64,000 nucleotides of DNA, taken from assembly GCA_002943765.1 (NCBI GenBank), contig PQWQ01000003.1:3347501-3411500 (forward strand), read 5' to 3'. This DNA comes from Psoroptes ovis. Its lineage: Eukaryota; Arthropoda; Arachnida; Sarcoptiformes; Psoroptidae. Numbering within the stretch: the first letter of the stretch is position 1; each line of letters begins with the position of its first letter. The notes under the pieces were generated by a model, which did no database searches, had not been told where the DNA came from, and was given only the letters and a program-made list of their open reading frames with translations. Of the stretch, positions 1 through 10,776 are shown one piece after another. A program made the translations under genes and the position numbers.

Positions 1-600
1 TATTATTATGATTTTTAAAAAATATGAATTCAATATCGCTTTTGCTGTTGTTGCTGCTGCTGTTGCTTGTTTGATATTTTCAATATTATTATTATTTTTA
101 TTATTTTTTCCACCAATAAATTTATTCTTGTGATATATGTGTGTGTGTATGTACACCAAATAATAATAATATTTCATCTCATTAATATTCAATGTTCATA
201 GTTCATGATAATGAAAATGAAGAAAAATATGTATTTTTTTCTTCATGAAAATTTCAAACATGCATGTTTGAAATTCACTCTCTGGATCCATCTTTGGCTC
301 TCTCTCTCTCTCTCGATCCATCCATCCATCTCTCTCTCCCATCCATTTCTCTTGAATAGTTGAATGTTCAAAAGTTCTACCGAGAAAAAAAAAATGAAAA
401 AAAAAAATAAAGCAAAGAACAATCAAATCAACAAATTTTTCATTCATTCATTCATTTTTTTTTTTTTTTTTTTTTTTTGGATCCCAATTTTTCATTTGGT
501 ATAAATGTGTTTCCAGCACATATATGATAAATGAATTTTTATTTTTTTTTTTTTTTTAATATTTTTCGTTGGCTGAATATTTTCACTGAGTTTTCAGTGA

Positions 601-683
601 ATTTTCATTGAATTCTCGCAGAATTTCATTGAATTCTCGCAGAATTTCAGTGAATTCTCACAGCATTTCGCTGAATTGAACAG
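601..683. repeat. Degenerate 21-bp tandem repeat, four units
   Basis: Units at 601-621, 622-642 and 643-663 follow the pattern A(A/T)TTTCA(T/G)TGAATTCTC(G/A)CAG. A decayed fourth unit lies at 664-683, and looser relatives continue to about 700. Units 1 and 2 differ by one base. This is a minisatellite-like array with no coding role that I can see. Confidence 0.8.
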
Positions 684-1918
684 AATTCGGCTGAATCCAA
701 ATAAAATTTTTTCATTGGAAAATGAAACTGAAACTGAAAATGAGAAGAAAAATTCCAATTGATTTTTGGTTCATTTTTTTTTTTCGTTGAATTCAAAATG
801 AAAACTTTTGTTTCTGGCAACTTGGCACATGGCATTGAACATGAAATAAATTCAAATAGAATAAATTAAAAATAAAAATTAGAAAAAAAATAAAATTAAT
901 AATATGAATTGAAATATATGAATATTTCATCATTTGAAAAAATTGGAAATCATCTTTGAATTTTGTTTCGATAAAAGATGATGAAGACATGATTTGTCAG
1001 ATGATAATAATGGCACAAATAAGAGAAATAATAAGAAAAATACTCATTATTCCTGAATTTTTCTCTCAAATTTCAATTATTTTGGAATTTTCAAAATTTT
1101 TAAATTTGAAATAATTTAAAATAATCAAAATGTACTCAAAATAAAAATTGTCAAAATTCATCAAATTTGTACTTAAAAAAAACGATTGCTTCCAATCAAT
1201 CGTATCCAATCAATGATACATCAGTACATCAAATGAAATATATCATTTGCTTCGACTTGTACATCATCATCATCATCATCATCAATGGTTTGTGATCCGA
1301 AATTATTTTTGGAAATTTATTTAAAGCCTATTCTTTTTGGACCCCGAAAAATCAAAGTTTTTCATTTAGAGTTTTGGCCATGATCTTGGTGGCAGAATTT
1401 ATTTTTAGATTTTCTCTTTTGTTTTTAGTCCAACACATTTGATTTGCTTCATCAATTCATTTAATCCTTTGCTTTGAATTTGTGCTGTGAATCGGTTATT
1501 TCGATACATGAAATTATTGCGAAATCATTGTGAAAAAATCATCATCAATGGTGAATTGATTTGTAAATTAATGATTTGAAAATTTTAGAATTGGATTTAA
1601 ACAACAAAAAATTTGAAATAAAAATAAACTAAAATTGAGTCGATTGACAATTAACAATGGACAATTCAAGTCTAAAACAAAACAAACAAAACTTTAAACT
1701 TTTATTGGTGTTGAGTTTTAAAAATAGCAACAACAATAGTAATAATCAATGAATAAATGAATGGGACATGATGAAAATTTAAAAAATCGAAATAAACAAT
1801 AAAACAACAAATGTCAAATTCGCATTTATTGTATGTTGTCCGATGTGTTTTGATTTTTGAATTTTTATTTTTTTTCATTAAAAGTTGAATCAAAAATTTT
1901 TGCGATAAACAATTGGGC

Positions 1919-1987
1919 TGTCCGAAAAGTTTTTGTCGATTTTCAATCGGCGTTCTTATCGTTTAACAGTTGAAAACTTTTCGGACA
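1919..1987. mobile_element. Mariner-like miniature inverted-repeat remnant (copy 1)
   Basis: Perfect 15-bp terminal inverted repeats TGTCCGAAAAGTTTT (1919-1933) and its complement (1973-1987) enclose about 39 bp. The terminal sequence resembles mariner-type ends as I remember them. A related copy lies in the opposite orientation at 38176-38245. There is no clean TA duplication at the flanks, so ends or target site have decayed. It is too short to code for anything. Confidence 0.55.
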
Positions 1988-2419
1988 ATCAAATATTTCC
2001 AAATATAATACAATTCATTTTTTTCACATAATCAAATTTTGTTTTTAATGTATTCATTCATTTAATTCATTAACTCATTTACTGTCAATGTTTTCAACAT
2101 AAAAATTGTTTTTTTTTTGTTGGAAATTTCAATGCAAAAGCAATGAAATTATTCAATGAAAACTTTGGTACATTCAAGGAAAATGGTTGAAAATAAATAT
2201 GGAAATTAAATCTATTGAAAATATTAAAAGTTTTTCGAAAAATTTTTTTTCCCCATTAAACAATTCATTCGTTGATTCATTCGAATTGATTCTCTCATTG
2301 AGCCAAATGGAGACATTGAACATGAATTTTCATTTTTTTTTCGCGGTGCAAAACATGATCATTTTTCATGCGACCGATAGCGCTGATATATACACTGACA
2401 GAGGGGAGAATACGCGAAA

Positions 2420-2433
2420 AAATCCATGGTAAC
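2420..2433 (+). promoter_or_regulatory. X-box-like RFX site upstream of IFT70
   Basis: The 14-mer AAATCCATGGTAAC fits the ciliary RFX X-box RYYNYY-AT-RRNRAC with a perfect right half (GGTAAC) and two mismatches in the left half. It lies about 165 bp before the proposed IFT70 ATG, the usual distance for X-boxes of ciliary genes in nematodes and flies. The motif is short, so a chance match is possible. Confidence 0.4.
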
Positions 2434-2598
2434 CAGTGTTTGCTTGGGGATTTCAGTGTGTTGTTGTTTGTTGTCATTTTTTCGAGGTATTCTTTGATTG
2501 TTGTTTGGGTGAATATTTGAAGAAATTTCTCTTGAAATTCAAATTTAATTTTAATCTAAGAAATACCAGACAAAAAAAAAAAAAAAAAAAAAAAAAAA

Positions 2599-5141
2599 AT
2601 GATGAGACAATTGATAAAATCTGGTGAAAAAACCAAGACAATTTACAATTGGATCAGAGAAGGTTTGATTGAATGATTTCTTTTCAATTGAAATTTCTTG
2701 TTTGAAAATAATTTTCCATTATTTTTGTTTTTTCTTATTACCAAAACATAGGAAACTACAAAGATGCAATACAAGCATTGAATAATGAATTATATTTGAA
2801 TCCAAATTCACGTGCAGCATTATCATTGCTTTCATATTGTACATATTCAATACAAGATTTTGAACAATGTCATCAACATAATGAACGTTTAATTGAATTA
2901 TTTCCAAATGAAAAACATTATTGGCTTAATTATATTAAATGTTTATATCAATTAGGTGATTATGATAAAACAATGAAAATAATTGTACAATTTACTGAAA
3001 AATTCAATATCGATATACAACAAAATAATAACAATAGCAATAGTAATGATAGTGATAATCGAATAAAATCGATCGATAACACTAATAATAAGAATAATGA
3101 TCAATTTATTAAAAATGAATTAATAAAAATACAAGCAGCAATTAAATATATTAGCGATGATGATAATGATGATGGTACGCTGAATGCAAAATTATTAATT
3201 AATCAATTAACATCGAACAATGATGATGATGATGATGATTATAATGGTAATGTTGATAAAGAAACAAATTTAGGCTGTATTTTATTCAAAGAAAAATCAT
3301 ATGATGAAGCTATAGAAAAATTTCGTAATGCTTTACAAATGGAAAATTTAAATATAAACAATAATTTACGTAATAAAATTCAAAATGTTAATAGTGTTGG
3401 AAATAGTGGCGGTAATATGCCTGGCGGACAAATTATTGTTTATGATAGAAAAAATGAAATGAATAAATTAAGTGGAACTCAATCATCGAATTCATTATCT
3501 ATTCAAACAAATTCATCTAATTTGAATAATAATACAATCGTTAATCAAAAACCAGATTTACTTTATAATATAGCTATTTGTTATTATCAACAACGTCAAT
3601 ACACTGAATCAATGAAATATATTGGTGAAATAATTGAACAAGGTATACGTGAACATCCTGAATTATCAGTAGGTATGAATACCGAAGGTTTAGAAGTTCG
3701 TAGTGTTGGCAATACAGAAACATTACATCAATCAGCATTGATTGAAGCATTCAATTTAAAAGCAGCCATTGAATATCAAATGAAAAATTATGATGCAGCT
3801 AAAGAAGCATTGACAGATATGCCACCTAGATCTGAAGAAGAATTAGATGCAGTTACATTACATAATTTAGCATTAATAATGATGGATCAAAATCCATCCG
3901 AAGGTTTTGAAAAGCTACAATTTCTTATCGGGCAAGAAACATTTCAACCAGAAACATTTGCAAATTTATTATTATTATATTGTCGTTATGAATATTATGA
4001 ATTAGCAGCCGATTTAATGGCTGAAAATGCATCATTCACATATCGATATTTATCACCATATCTGTATGAATTTTTAGATGCATTAATCACACAACAAACA
4101 TCACCTGAAGATGCATATCAAAAATTTGATGATATTTCACAAAAACATTTAGATACATTACGTAAATTGAATAAACAAATCCTGGAGATAAAAAATCAAA
4201 TAAAAAATAATGATGATAATAATGTAATTGTAAAACAAAATGAAATATTAAAAAAATTAAAATATTCATATGATGAAATAATTGAATTATATGTACCAGT
4301 ATTGATGGCACAAGCTAAAATCTATTGGGACATTGAATGCTATACACAAGTGGAAAAATTATTTAGAAAATCGGCCGAATTCTGCAATGAACTTGATATT
4401 TGGAAATTGAATGTTGCCCATGTATTATTTATGCAGGTGTGTTTGTGTGTGTGTGTGTGTACGGATTATTATTTTTTCGGCTTGTTTGTTTTGAATGAAA
4501 GAAAAAAAAATTAATAATAGAAAATTTGCATTTTAAATTTTCATTTTTCAATACCTATCTAGGAAAATAAATTCAAAGAAGCAACCGGATTCTATGAACA
4601 ATTAGTCAAGCATAATTATGATAATATTCTCGATGTAAATGCAATCGTTTTGGCAAATCTTTGCGTTTCATACATTATGACTGGACAAAATGAAGATGCC
4701 GAAGAATTGATGCGTAAAATTGAAAAAGAAGAAGAACAATTAATTTATAATGATCCTGATCGTAAAGTATTTCATCATTGTATTGTTAATTTAGTCATTG
4801 GTACGCTTTATTGTTCAAAAGGTAATTATGAATTTGGTATATCACGAATAATTAAAAGTCTGGATCCATATCCAAAAAAATTATGTATCGATACATGGTT
4901 CTATGTGAAAAGATGTTTTCTATCAATGTTAGAGAATTTATCAAAACAAACAATCGTTATACAAGATTCAATCATTCAAGAATGTTTACAATTTCTATCA
5001 ATGTGTGAACAATATGGACAAAATATTAAAACCAATATTGAAACACCATTAGAACTGGAACAATTACACCCGGGAAAAAATACAGTTACATATGAATCAA
5101 GACTGTTGAAATCATTATTATTAGAAATTATTGATAATTGA
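2599..5141 (+). CDS. IFT70: Intraflagellar transport protein 70 (TTC30) homologue
   Basis: This is a tetratricopeptide-repeat subunit of the IFT-B core, which carries cargo along ciliary axonemes (DYF-1 in nematodes). Three exons are inferred: 2599-2662, 2752-4436 and 4563-5141, with GT-AG introns and continuous frame, giving 775 residues. The family is unmistakable from runs such as EALTDMPPR-EEELD, LLLLYCRYEYYELAADLMAE, VLMAQAKIYWDIE and the C-terminal GKNTVTYESRLLK. It is about 110 residues longer than the human protein because Asn/Asp-rich insertions interrupt the TPRs near residues 100-170 and 215-280. The start is the ATG of a small first exon, whose WIREGNYKDAI joins the TPR; the methionine at 2602 is an alternative. 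A 28-base A run ends at the proposed ATG. The next gene, FBF1, is also ciliary. Confidence 0.93.
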
Positions 5142-5732
5142 TTTGATTTGAATAAAAAATTGATGAATTTTCAAAATAACTTCGAAAATTCGGTTGAAAT
5201 TCAATTCAAATTAGTCGATGTTTTCCAATTGTTTTCCATTGGTTCTATGTGGTATCTATGGAAACGAATTTCTCGAAAAAAATTTGTTTGTTTTGAATTG
5301 TTTCACCCGTATTTGTGTTTGATTGATTGAAATAATTGTTGATTTATTTCAAACAAATTATCCAAAGGAAAAAAATAAGAAAAACCAAGAATTCTTCCGA
5401 AGAACAAAACCAAACAAAATAAACATCGTTCCACTGGTAATAATTTCATCAATCATTTTGCAATTTTGATGTCCATTGAATAGTTGAAGTAACTAAATAA
5501 GTAAGTAAAACAAAGTAACATTTGTCGATCATGTTTGATATACCGAACACCATTAAATATAATCAAATTCCAATAGAAGTGATTTATATTATTGATTTTG
5601 AAATTTTTCCATCACATCGATTTATTGATTATCATTGATTTTCAGATGTTTTTTAGATTGAAATCGACACTGATAAAATAATAAATTGATTTTTAATTTA
5701 CGCAAAGATTACAGCCTTAAAAAGGAGCAGAA
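5142..5732. other. Intergenic spacer between IFT70 and FBF1
   Basis: This 590-bp AT-rich spacer should hold the IFT70 3' end and the FBF1 promoter. An AATAAA at 5151-5156 is very close to the IFT70 stop, and another AATAAA-type string occurs near 5418. An X-box-like motif is listed separately. A 60-codon open frame here has no recognisable content and is taken as chance. Confidence 0.6.
5252..5265 (+). promoter_or_regulatory. X-box-like RFX site upstream of FBF1
   Basis: GTATCTATGGAAAC matches the RFX X-box pattern RYYNYY-AT-RRNRAC at 13 of 14 positions, with a perfect right half (GGAAAC). It sits about 470 bp before the FBF1 ATG, within the IFT70-FBF1 spacer, and could be nearer if FBF1 has a 5' leader exon. 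It was recognised from consensus only. Confidence 0.42.
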
Positions 5733-8700
5733 ATGGCATACAGACCTAAATCAGCAACGAATACATCACGTTCATTTTTAGATGATTTATTAGGCTCAGA
5801 TAATGATGGAAATGACAGCCCAATACCGCGTACACCATCAAGACAACGTAAATCGGTACGATTTTTTGATGAAAATGAATCAAATCAATCATCGACAATG
5901 ACTAAAAATCGACCACACAGTTCAGCTTTGGATTCATTATTGAATAATTCAAATAAACAACAACAGCTGCAGCAACAAACAAATCGTTCTAAATCCGATT
6001 GGTTAGGTATTAGCAGTGATTTAAGTGATGATGATCATAATGCCAGCAAGAACATAACTAATAATACGATAGAAAATCAAATAAAAACTAATAAAAATCA
6101 AGAATCAGATTGGATTACGACTGGATTAAAACAACGACAACGAGCAGCAAAATCGATGACGGTTGAAATGAAAAATAGGCCATCATTTCTCGATACAAAA
6201 CCTCCGATAGATTCGATAAATTTGACTGCCGATAATGATCAAAATAGATTATCATCAAATCGGCAGCCGCCATTATCACCAATGGATATTGAAAAATCAT
6301 TGGATATCAAAAAAATTGGTCAATTAGATTATCCAAAGCAGCTTACTCAATCTAATCAACAACAACAACGAAAACAAGATGAAAGCAAACCATTACAAGA
6401 ATCAAAAAAAGATCAAATCGATGTGAATTCAATCAATGAATCTGTCATTCAGCATCAATCTAAACCGAATGAATTCGAAACAAATACATCGAATAATATT
6501 GAAACGATCAAAGATGATAATCGACAGCAGCAACCGAAACAAATTGGCGATGAAAGCAAGCAAAAAGATGGCCAAGAAGAATCATCGGTGGTTGTTCTGC
6601 AGACCAAGGTAAGACCTTTTCCTATTATCTTTAACGAAATTCATGCCATGTAATTTCATTTTTTTAATTGATTACAATCACCTTCGAAATTCCAGCTACG
6701 CTTATTGACATTGGAAAAATCATTTCTTGAACAAACAATCGAACAAATGAAAAAAAATCATCAAAATGAATTGAATGCAATGATTTCATTATATGAGTAA
6801 GTTTAATTTATTTGATAAAAATAAATTGGAAAAAATTTCAAGGGTCTTCGTTTCAGCAAAAAAATTAATTATGTAATTTATATTTATTTCATTTCATATT
6901 TCAATTCATCAACCCGATAACAATGCAATGTATCGATATATCAAACAAACCATGTACCATGTACCACAGACAACAGATGCAATTAACATCGAAAATGTAT
7001 GAAAGACATGAAAATATGTAAGTTTATTATGTTTGATTCAATTTACAATTTTTCAACTCGATTTTCACTACATTTTTGACTCAATTTTAATTTCAAATTC
7101 AATTTTCATTTCATTCATTCAATCATTGATGACTTTGACTTATTATTATTATTTGGTTGGTTTGTATTTCATTGTTTGATTGTATTTATTTATAAAAATA
7201 TACATTACCAATGATGATCATGTTTCAATGGTCAAATATTATTTTTCATTCATTCATTCAATCATTCATTTGATGTACACATGTTTTGATTATTATTATT
7301 ATTGCCATTGTTTCATCATCATTTTTATTGTTATTATTACCACGGATGTTACTCTCTGCAGTCAATGTACATCATTTGATGGTCCATCGGTCCATCATTA
7401 TTATTATTATTATTATCATCATCATTGTTTTCATTGTATTCATTGTTTAATATATTGGTCTAAGGCCAATGCCGAACGGCCAATACCGAGATACAATTTC
7501 TTCTACCATCCACATCATTATCAGTGCAATCAACGATTCTTTTTACCGAAACAATAATAATTTAACGTGAATTAAATATTAAATACACACAAACACACCG
7601 AAAATACGCATATTATATTGTTTTTCGATGTGTATTTATATAATGTGTTGTTTCAAACGATATAAATATCAGCAAACATTTCAAACATTTATTAGATTGG
7701 TTTTGTTTGTTTGTTTGCTTGGCATATCGTAATTTCATGTATATGTTCGGGTATCTATTTTCGGGTTATTGTCCATAAATACATTGATCATATGTTTCGA
7801 ATGATGATGATGACGATATGACCAAATCATTATCAAATGAATAATGAAATATTATACATTTATTTGCCCTCAATCCCCGCCAATATTCGTTCAATGTAAC
7901 AAATCATCATCAAATAAATATTGAATATTGCTTCGATCATCATTTTTGGTTCTGTTTGTTTGCTTTGGTTGCTTTTCTTGACCATTTTCGGTGCACCAAA
8001 GATCATTCACAAATTTGAATATTCTTGAATAAACACTATTGCAATATTCTTATGTAAACGATTGTTCAAGATTGTTCAAAAATGAACAATTTTGGCCAGC
8101 GAATATGAATATTGAATGAGTATTTTAACGAATTGAAAACGATTGAACAAGATAATGGTATCAATTTTCTTCGGAAAACTTGAAAAGAATAATAATCTTC
8201 AATGATCTTTGATGATGATCAGCGCTGGCCAATTTTCACTTATTCGCCAGCCATTTTTTCATAAATATTTTCCCCATTCATTCAAAATAATTTTCAATTT
8301 TCAATTAAATTAATGAAATTTTTTAATGTGTTTTTTTTTCTTGGCCATTAACAGGATACAAGAAGAACGTGATCATCGTATAATTGAATTGAAAAATCAA
8401 TTAGAAAAATCAGAAAATGAAATCAATTTAATGCGTGAAAAATATAATAAAAATGTTAATAATTTAAATGATAATCATTTCAATGATAATGAAAAATTAA
8501 AACAAAAATATGAATCAATCATTAAACAAATGATTGTAGAACATGAACAAGAATTGAATACCTTGCGTAAGCGTTTACAATTTCAAAATGAAATCGAAAC
8601 ATCGACAAATACGAATGAATTTAGGAAAATAATTACCAAATGGGAAGATAACATAATTAATATTGAAAAATTACAACAAACATTGATTGTTAAGCAACAA

Positions 8701-9900
8701 GAATTATTAAATTTACAATCATCCAATAACAATTCAAATGATACAAATTTGTTGAATGATAAAATTGTTGACATTGAAAATAGATGGAAAACATTTTTGA
8801 CAAATATACAACAACAACACAATGAATTGGAAATAATAATCAAAAATGATCATGAAAAATTATTTGAAACAGAAAAAGAAAATTTAAATGAAATCGAAGC
8901 TAAATTATTAAAGAAACAAAATGAATTAGATATGATGAAGGAAAAGTTTCTCAGTGATGTCAATGAATGGAATGAAAAACAATGTTTAGATCAACAAAAA
9001 TTAAATGATGAAAAGAAAAAATTAAATGAAGATATATTAATATTTGAAGAACGTCGTTCATTATTAGAACAATTATATAATGAACGTAATAAATTATTAA
9101 ATGATGAACAAGAAAAATTGTCAAAACAAAATGAAATTATTGTTGCAAAACAAAATGAACTAAATGAAAAAGAATCTAATTTATTAAAATTAATGTTGAA
9201 TTTAGAACATCAACAACAACAATTAAAACAAAAACAATCTAATTTTTCCGAAGAAAAAGAACAGATAAAATTGTTGGGTAAAACACTAGAAAAACGTGCC
9301 GAAGAATTAGAAAAATTAAGCGAAATGGCATTGAATGAAAAATTGGAATGTTTACATACAATGGATGATATTGAAAAATTACGTATTGAATTAAAAAATC
9401 AAACATTACAATTGCAAAAAGATAAAAGTGATCTAAAAATTGCCCAGGAACAATTAATTATCGATCGAAATCAATTTGAAAAACAATTGAAATTCATTTA
9501 TGAATTAAAAGAATCAATTGTTTGTAATCTTTGTGGACAAACTTTCAATAATCCAAGCGCTAATAATTTCAAGTCATTAACTGCCATGATGACCAAATCA
9601 AATCAGCCATCAGATTTTGGTTCAGGCTTCTTTTATAGCCTAATCAATGGTGGATATGTAATGCATCAACAATTTCAACAATCATCAGCGGCAGCAACAA
9701 ATTTAGATTCAAACAATAATAATAATCATTCATGGCCGAACAGTTTTCGTATGTCAACAAAATCAAAATCAACCAAAATTAATATTGATGATGATGATAA
9801 AAAGCTTTTGCTGTGGCAAATGGCTGCACAACAAGATCAAGCTGAATTGGCTGAAGAGACACGTTTTCTGAAGATATTGATGAAAAATCAATTCAAGTGA
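5733..9900 (+). CDS. FBF1: Fas-binding factor 1 (FBF1)-like coiled-coil protein
   Basis: FBF1 is a transition-fibre protein at the base of cilia that gates entry of IFT trains. Four exons are inferred: 5733-6608, 6696-6796, 6970-7017 and 8355-9900, giving 856 residues with a continuous frame. The N-terminal 290 residues are polar and disordered with short motifs (SFLDDLLGSD, KSVRFFDE, SDWLGISSDLSDDD) that fit FBF1's N-terminus as I remember it. Residues about 293-730 form a long Glu/Lys/Gln/Leu-rich coiled coil, the conserved part of the family. A CNLCGQTF string near residue 730 leads into a short tail. The family call rests on overall architecture, the coiled coil and the ciliary neighbour; another centrosomal coiled-coil protein is the alternative. 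The 1.34-kb intron 3 (7018-8354) contains nothing recognisable. Confidence 0.62.
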
Positions 9901-9926
9901 AATTTTTTGGTGTGCAAAGTTCATTA

Positions 9927-9932
9927 TTTATT
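9927..9932 (-). terminator. Poly(A) signal of RpL18
   Basis: AATAAA on the minus strand, 70 bp past the RpL18 stop codon and only 27 bp from the FBF1 stop on the other strand. The 3' ends of the two convergent genes therefore probably overlap. Confidence 0.6.
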
Positions 9933-10001
9933 AATTCAAATAATACACACACATTTGAATTTCCAAAAAATACAAAAATTTCCATTTGAATTTCAATTTG
10001 T

Positions 10002-10776
10002 CTATTTCTTATATGCTCTTGATGCACGGCGTCCTCTAGCACGTTCAAATTTACGTCCGCGTGATCGTACATATGGTTTAGTGTGGCTGCCTGGTACACC
10101 TGGTGCTAAACCAAAATGTCTAACAGCTTCACGTGCATTTCTTGGACCTTGTAACAAGACAGTATTTTTACCAGTCGGTGCTCGTTGTGCCAATTGATCG
10201 AATGTAATAATTTCACCACCAGCTTTCAAAATACGTGCACGTGCACGTTTCGTGCAACGTAAACAAGCAACAGTAAGTTTCGGTACTTCAAACAAACGTA
10301 CATCATCGGTAATTGTACCAACGACGACAGCGATTTTACCTTGACGTTGTTCAGCACTCATGTGTCGGACCTGTTACAGTAAATTAATATAAAAAATTAC
10401 AAACATGGGAATATAATCAACCAAATTATAAATCAACTAACCAATCGACGAAGTGACAATGGTGGACGATTAATTTTACTCATATACAATCGTCGTAAAA
10501 CAATTTTAGCAAATTTACTTTGGCTACGTCGAGCCAAGAATCTGTAAAGCTGAAAATAAAGATAGAAATAATTTAGATAGAGAATTCAAAGATAAAATCA
10601 ATGAACTAACCTTTACAAGAAGTAAAAGATATGGATCTTTACTTTTCGGTGCTGTACGGCGAACTTTACGATCATTTTTATGATTAATATCAACTCCCTA
10701 ATAACAATAGAATCAGAATTGATTAAATGGCCATGAATGACGACTAAATTCATTGAAAAAATCACCAACTTACCAT
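10002..10776 (-). CDS. RpL18: 60S ribosomal protein L18 (eL18)
   Basis: Structural protein of the large cytosolic ribosomal subunit. Four coding exons on the minus strand: 10776-10774 (the ATG alone), 10697-10611, 10549-10442 and 10370-10002. They join to a 188-residue protein, the same length as the human one. Diagnostic runs are MGVDINHKNDRKVRR, INRPPLSL, VVVGTITDDVRLFEVPKL, SHTKPYVRSRGRKFERARGR and the C-terminal RRASRAYKK. Splitting the first exon immediately after the start codon is a feature seen in other ribosomal protein genes. The gene is convergent with FBF1 (101 bp between stop codons) and divergent from Rabconnectin-3A. Confidence 0.98.

Larger units (their letters stand above)
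1..2598. other. Intergenic region upstream of IFT70
   Basis: No coding exon is supported here. The open frames are short, low-complexity and unlike any family I know. The stretch holds a CT microsatellite (298-314), a T22 run near 457-478, a degenerate 21-bp tandem repeat (601-683), a 69-bp mariner-like hairpin (1919-1987) and, near its right end, the most GC-rich patch (about 2365-2440), which probably marks the IFT70 promoter. A 28-base A run (2572-2599) ends in the A of the proposed IFT70 start codon. Confidence 0.6.

Noticed and set aside
7180..7557. A 125-codon frame in FBF1 intron 3
   Set aside because: Tyr/His-rich translation of ATT and CAT triplet runs; exon joining of FBF1 is in frame without it.
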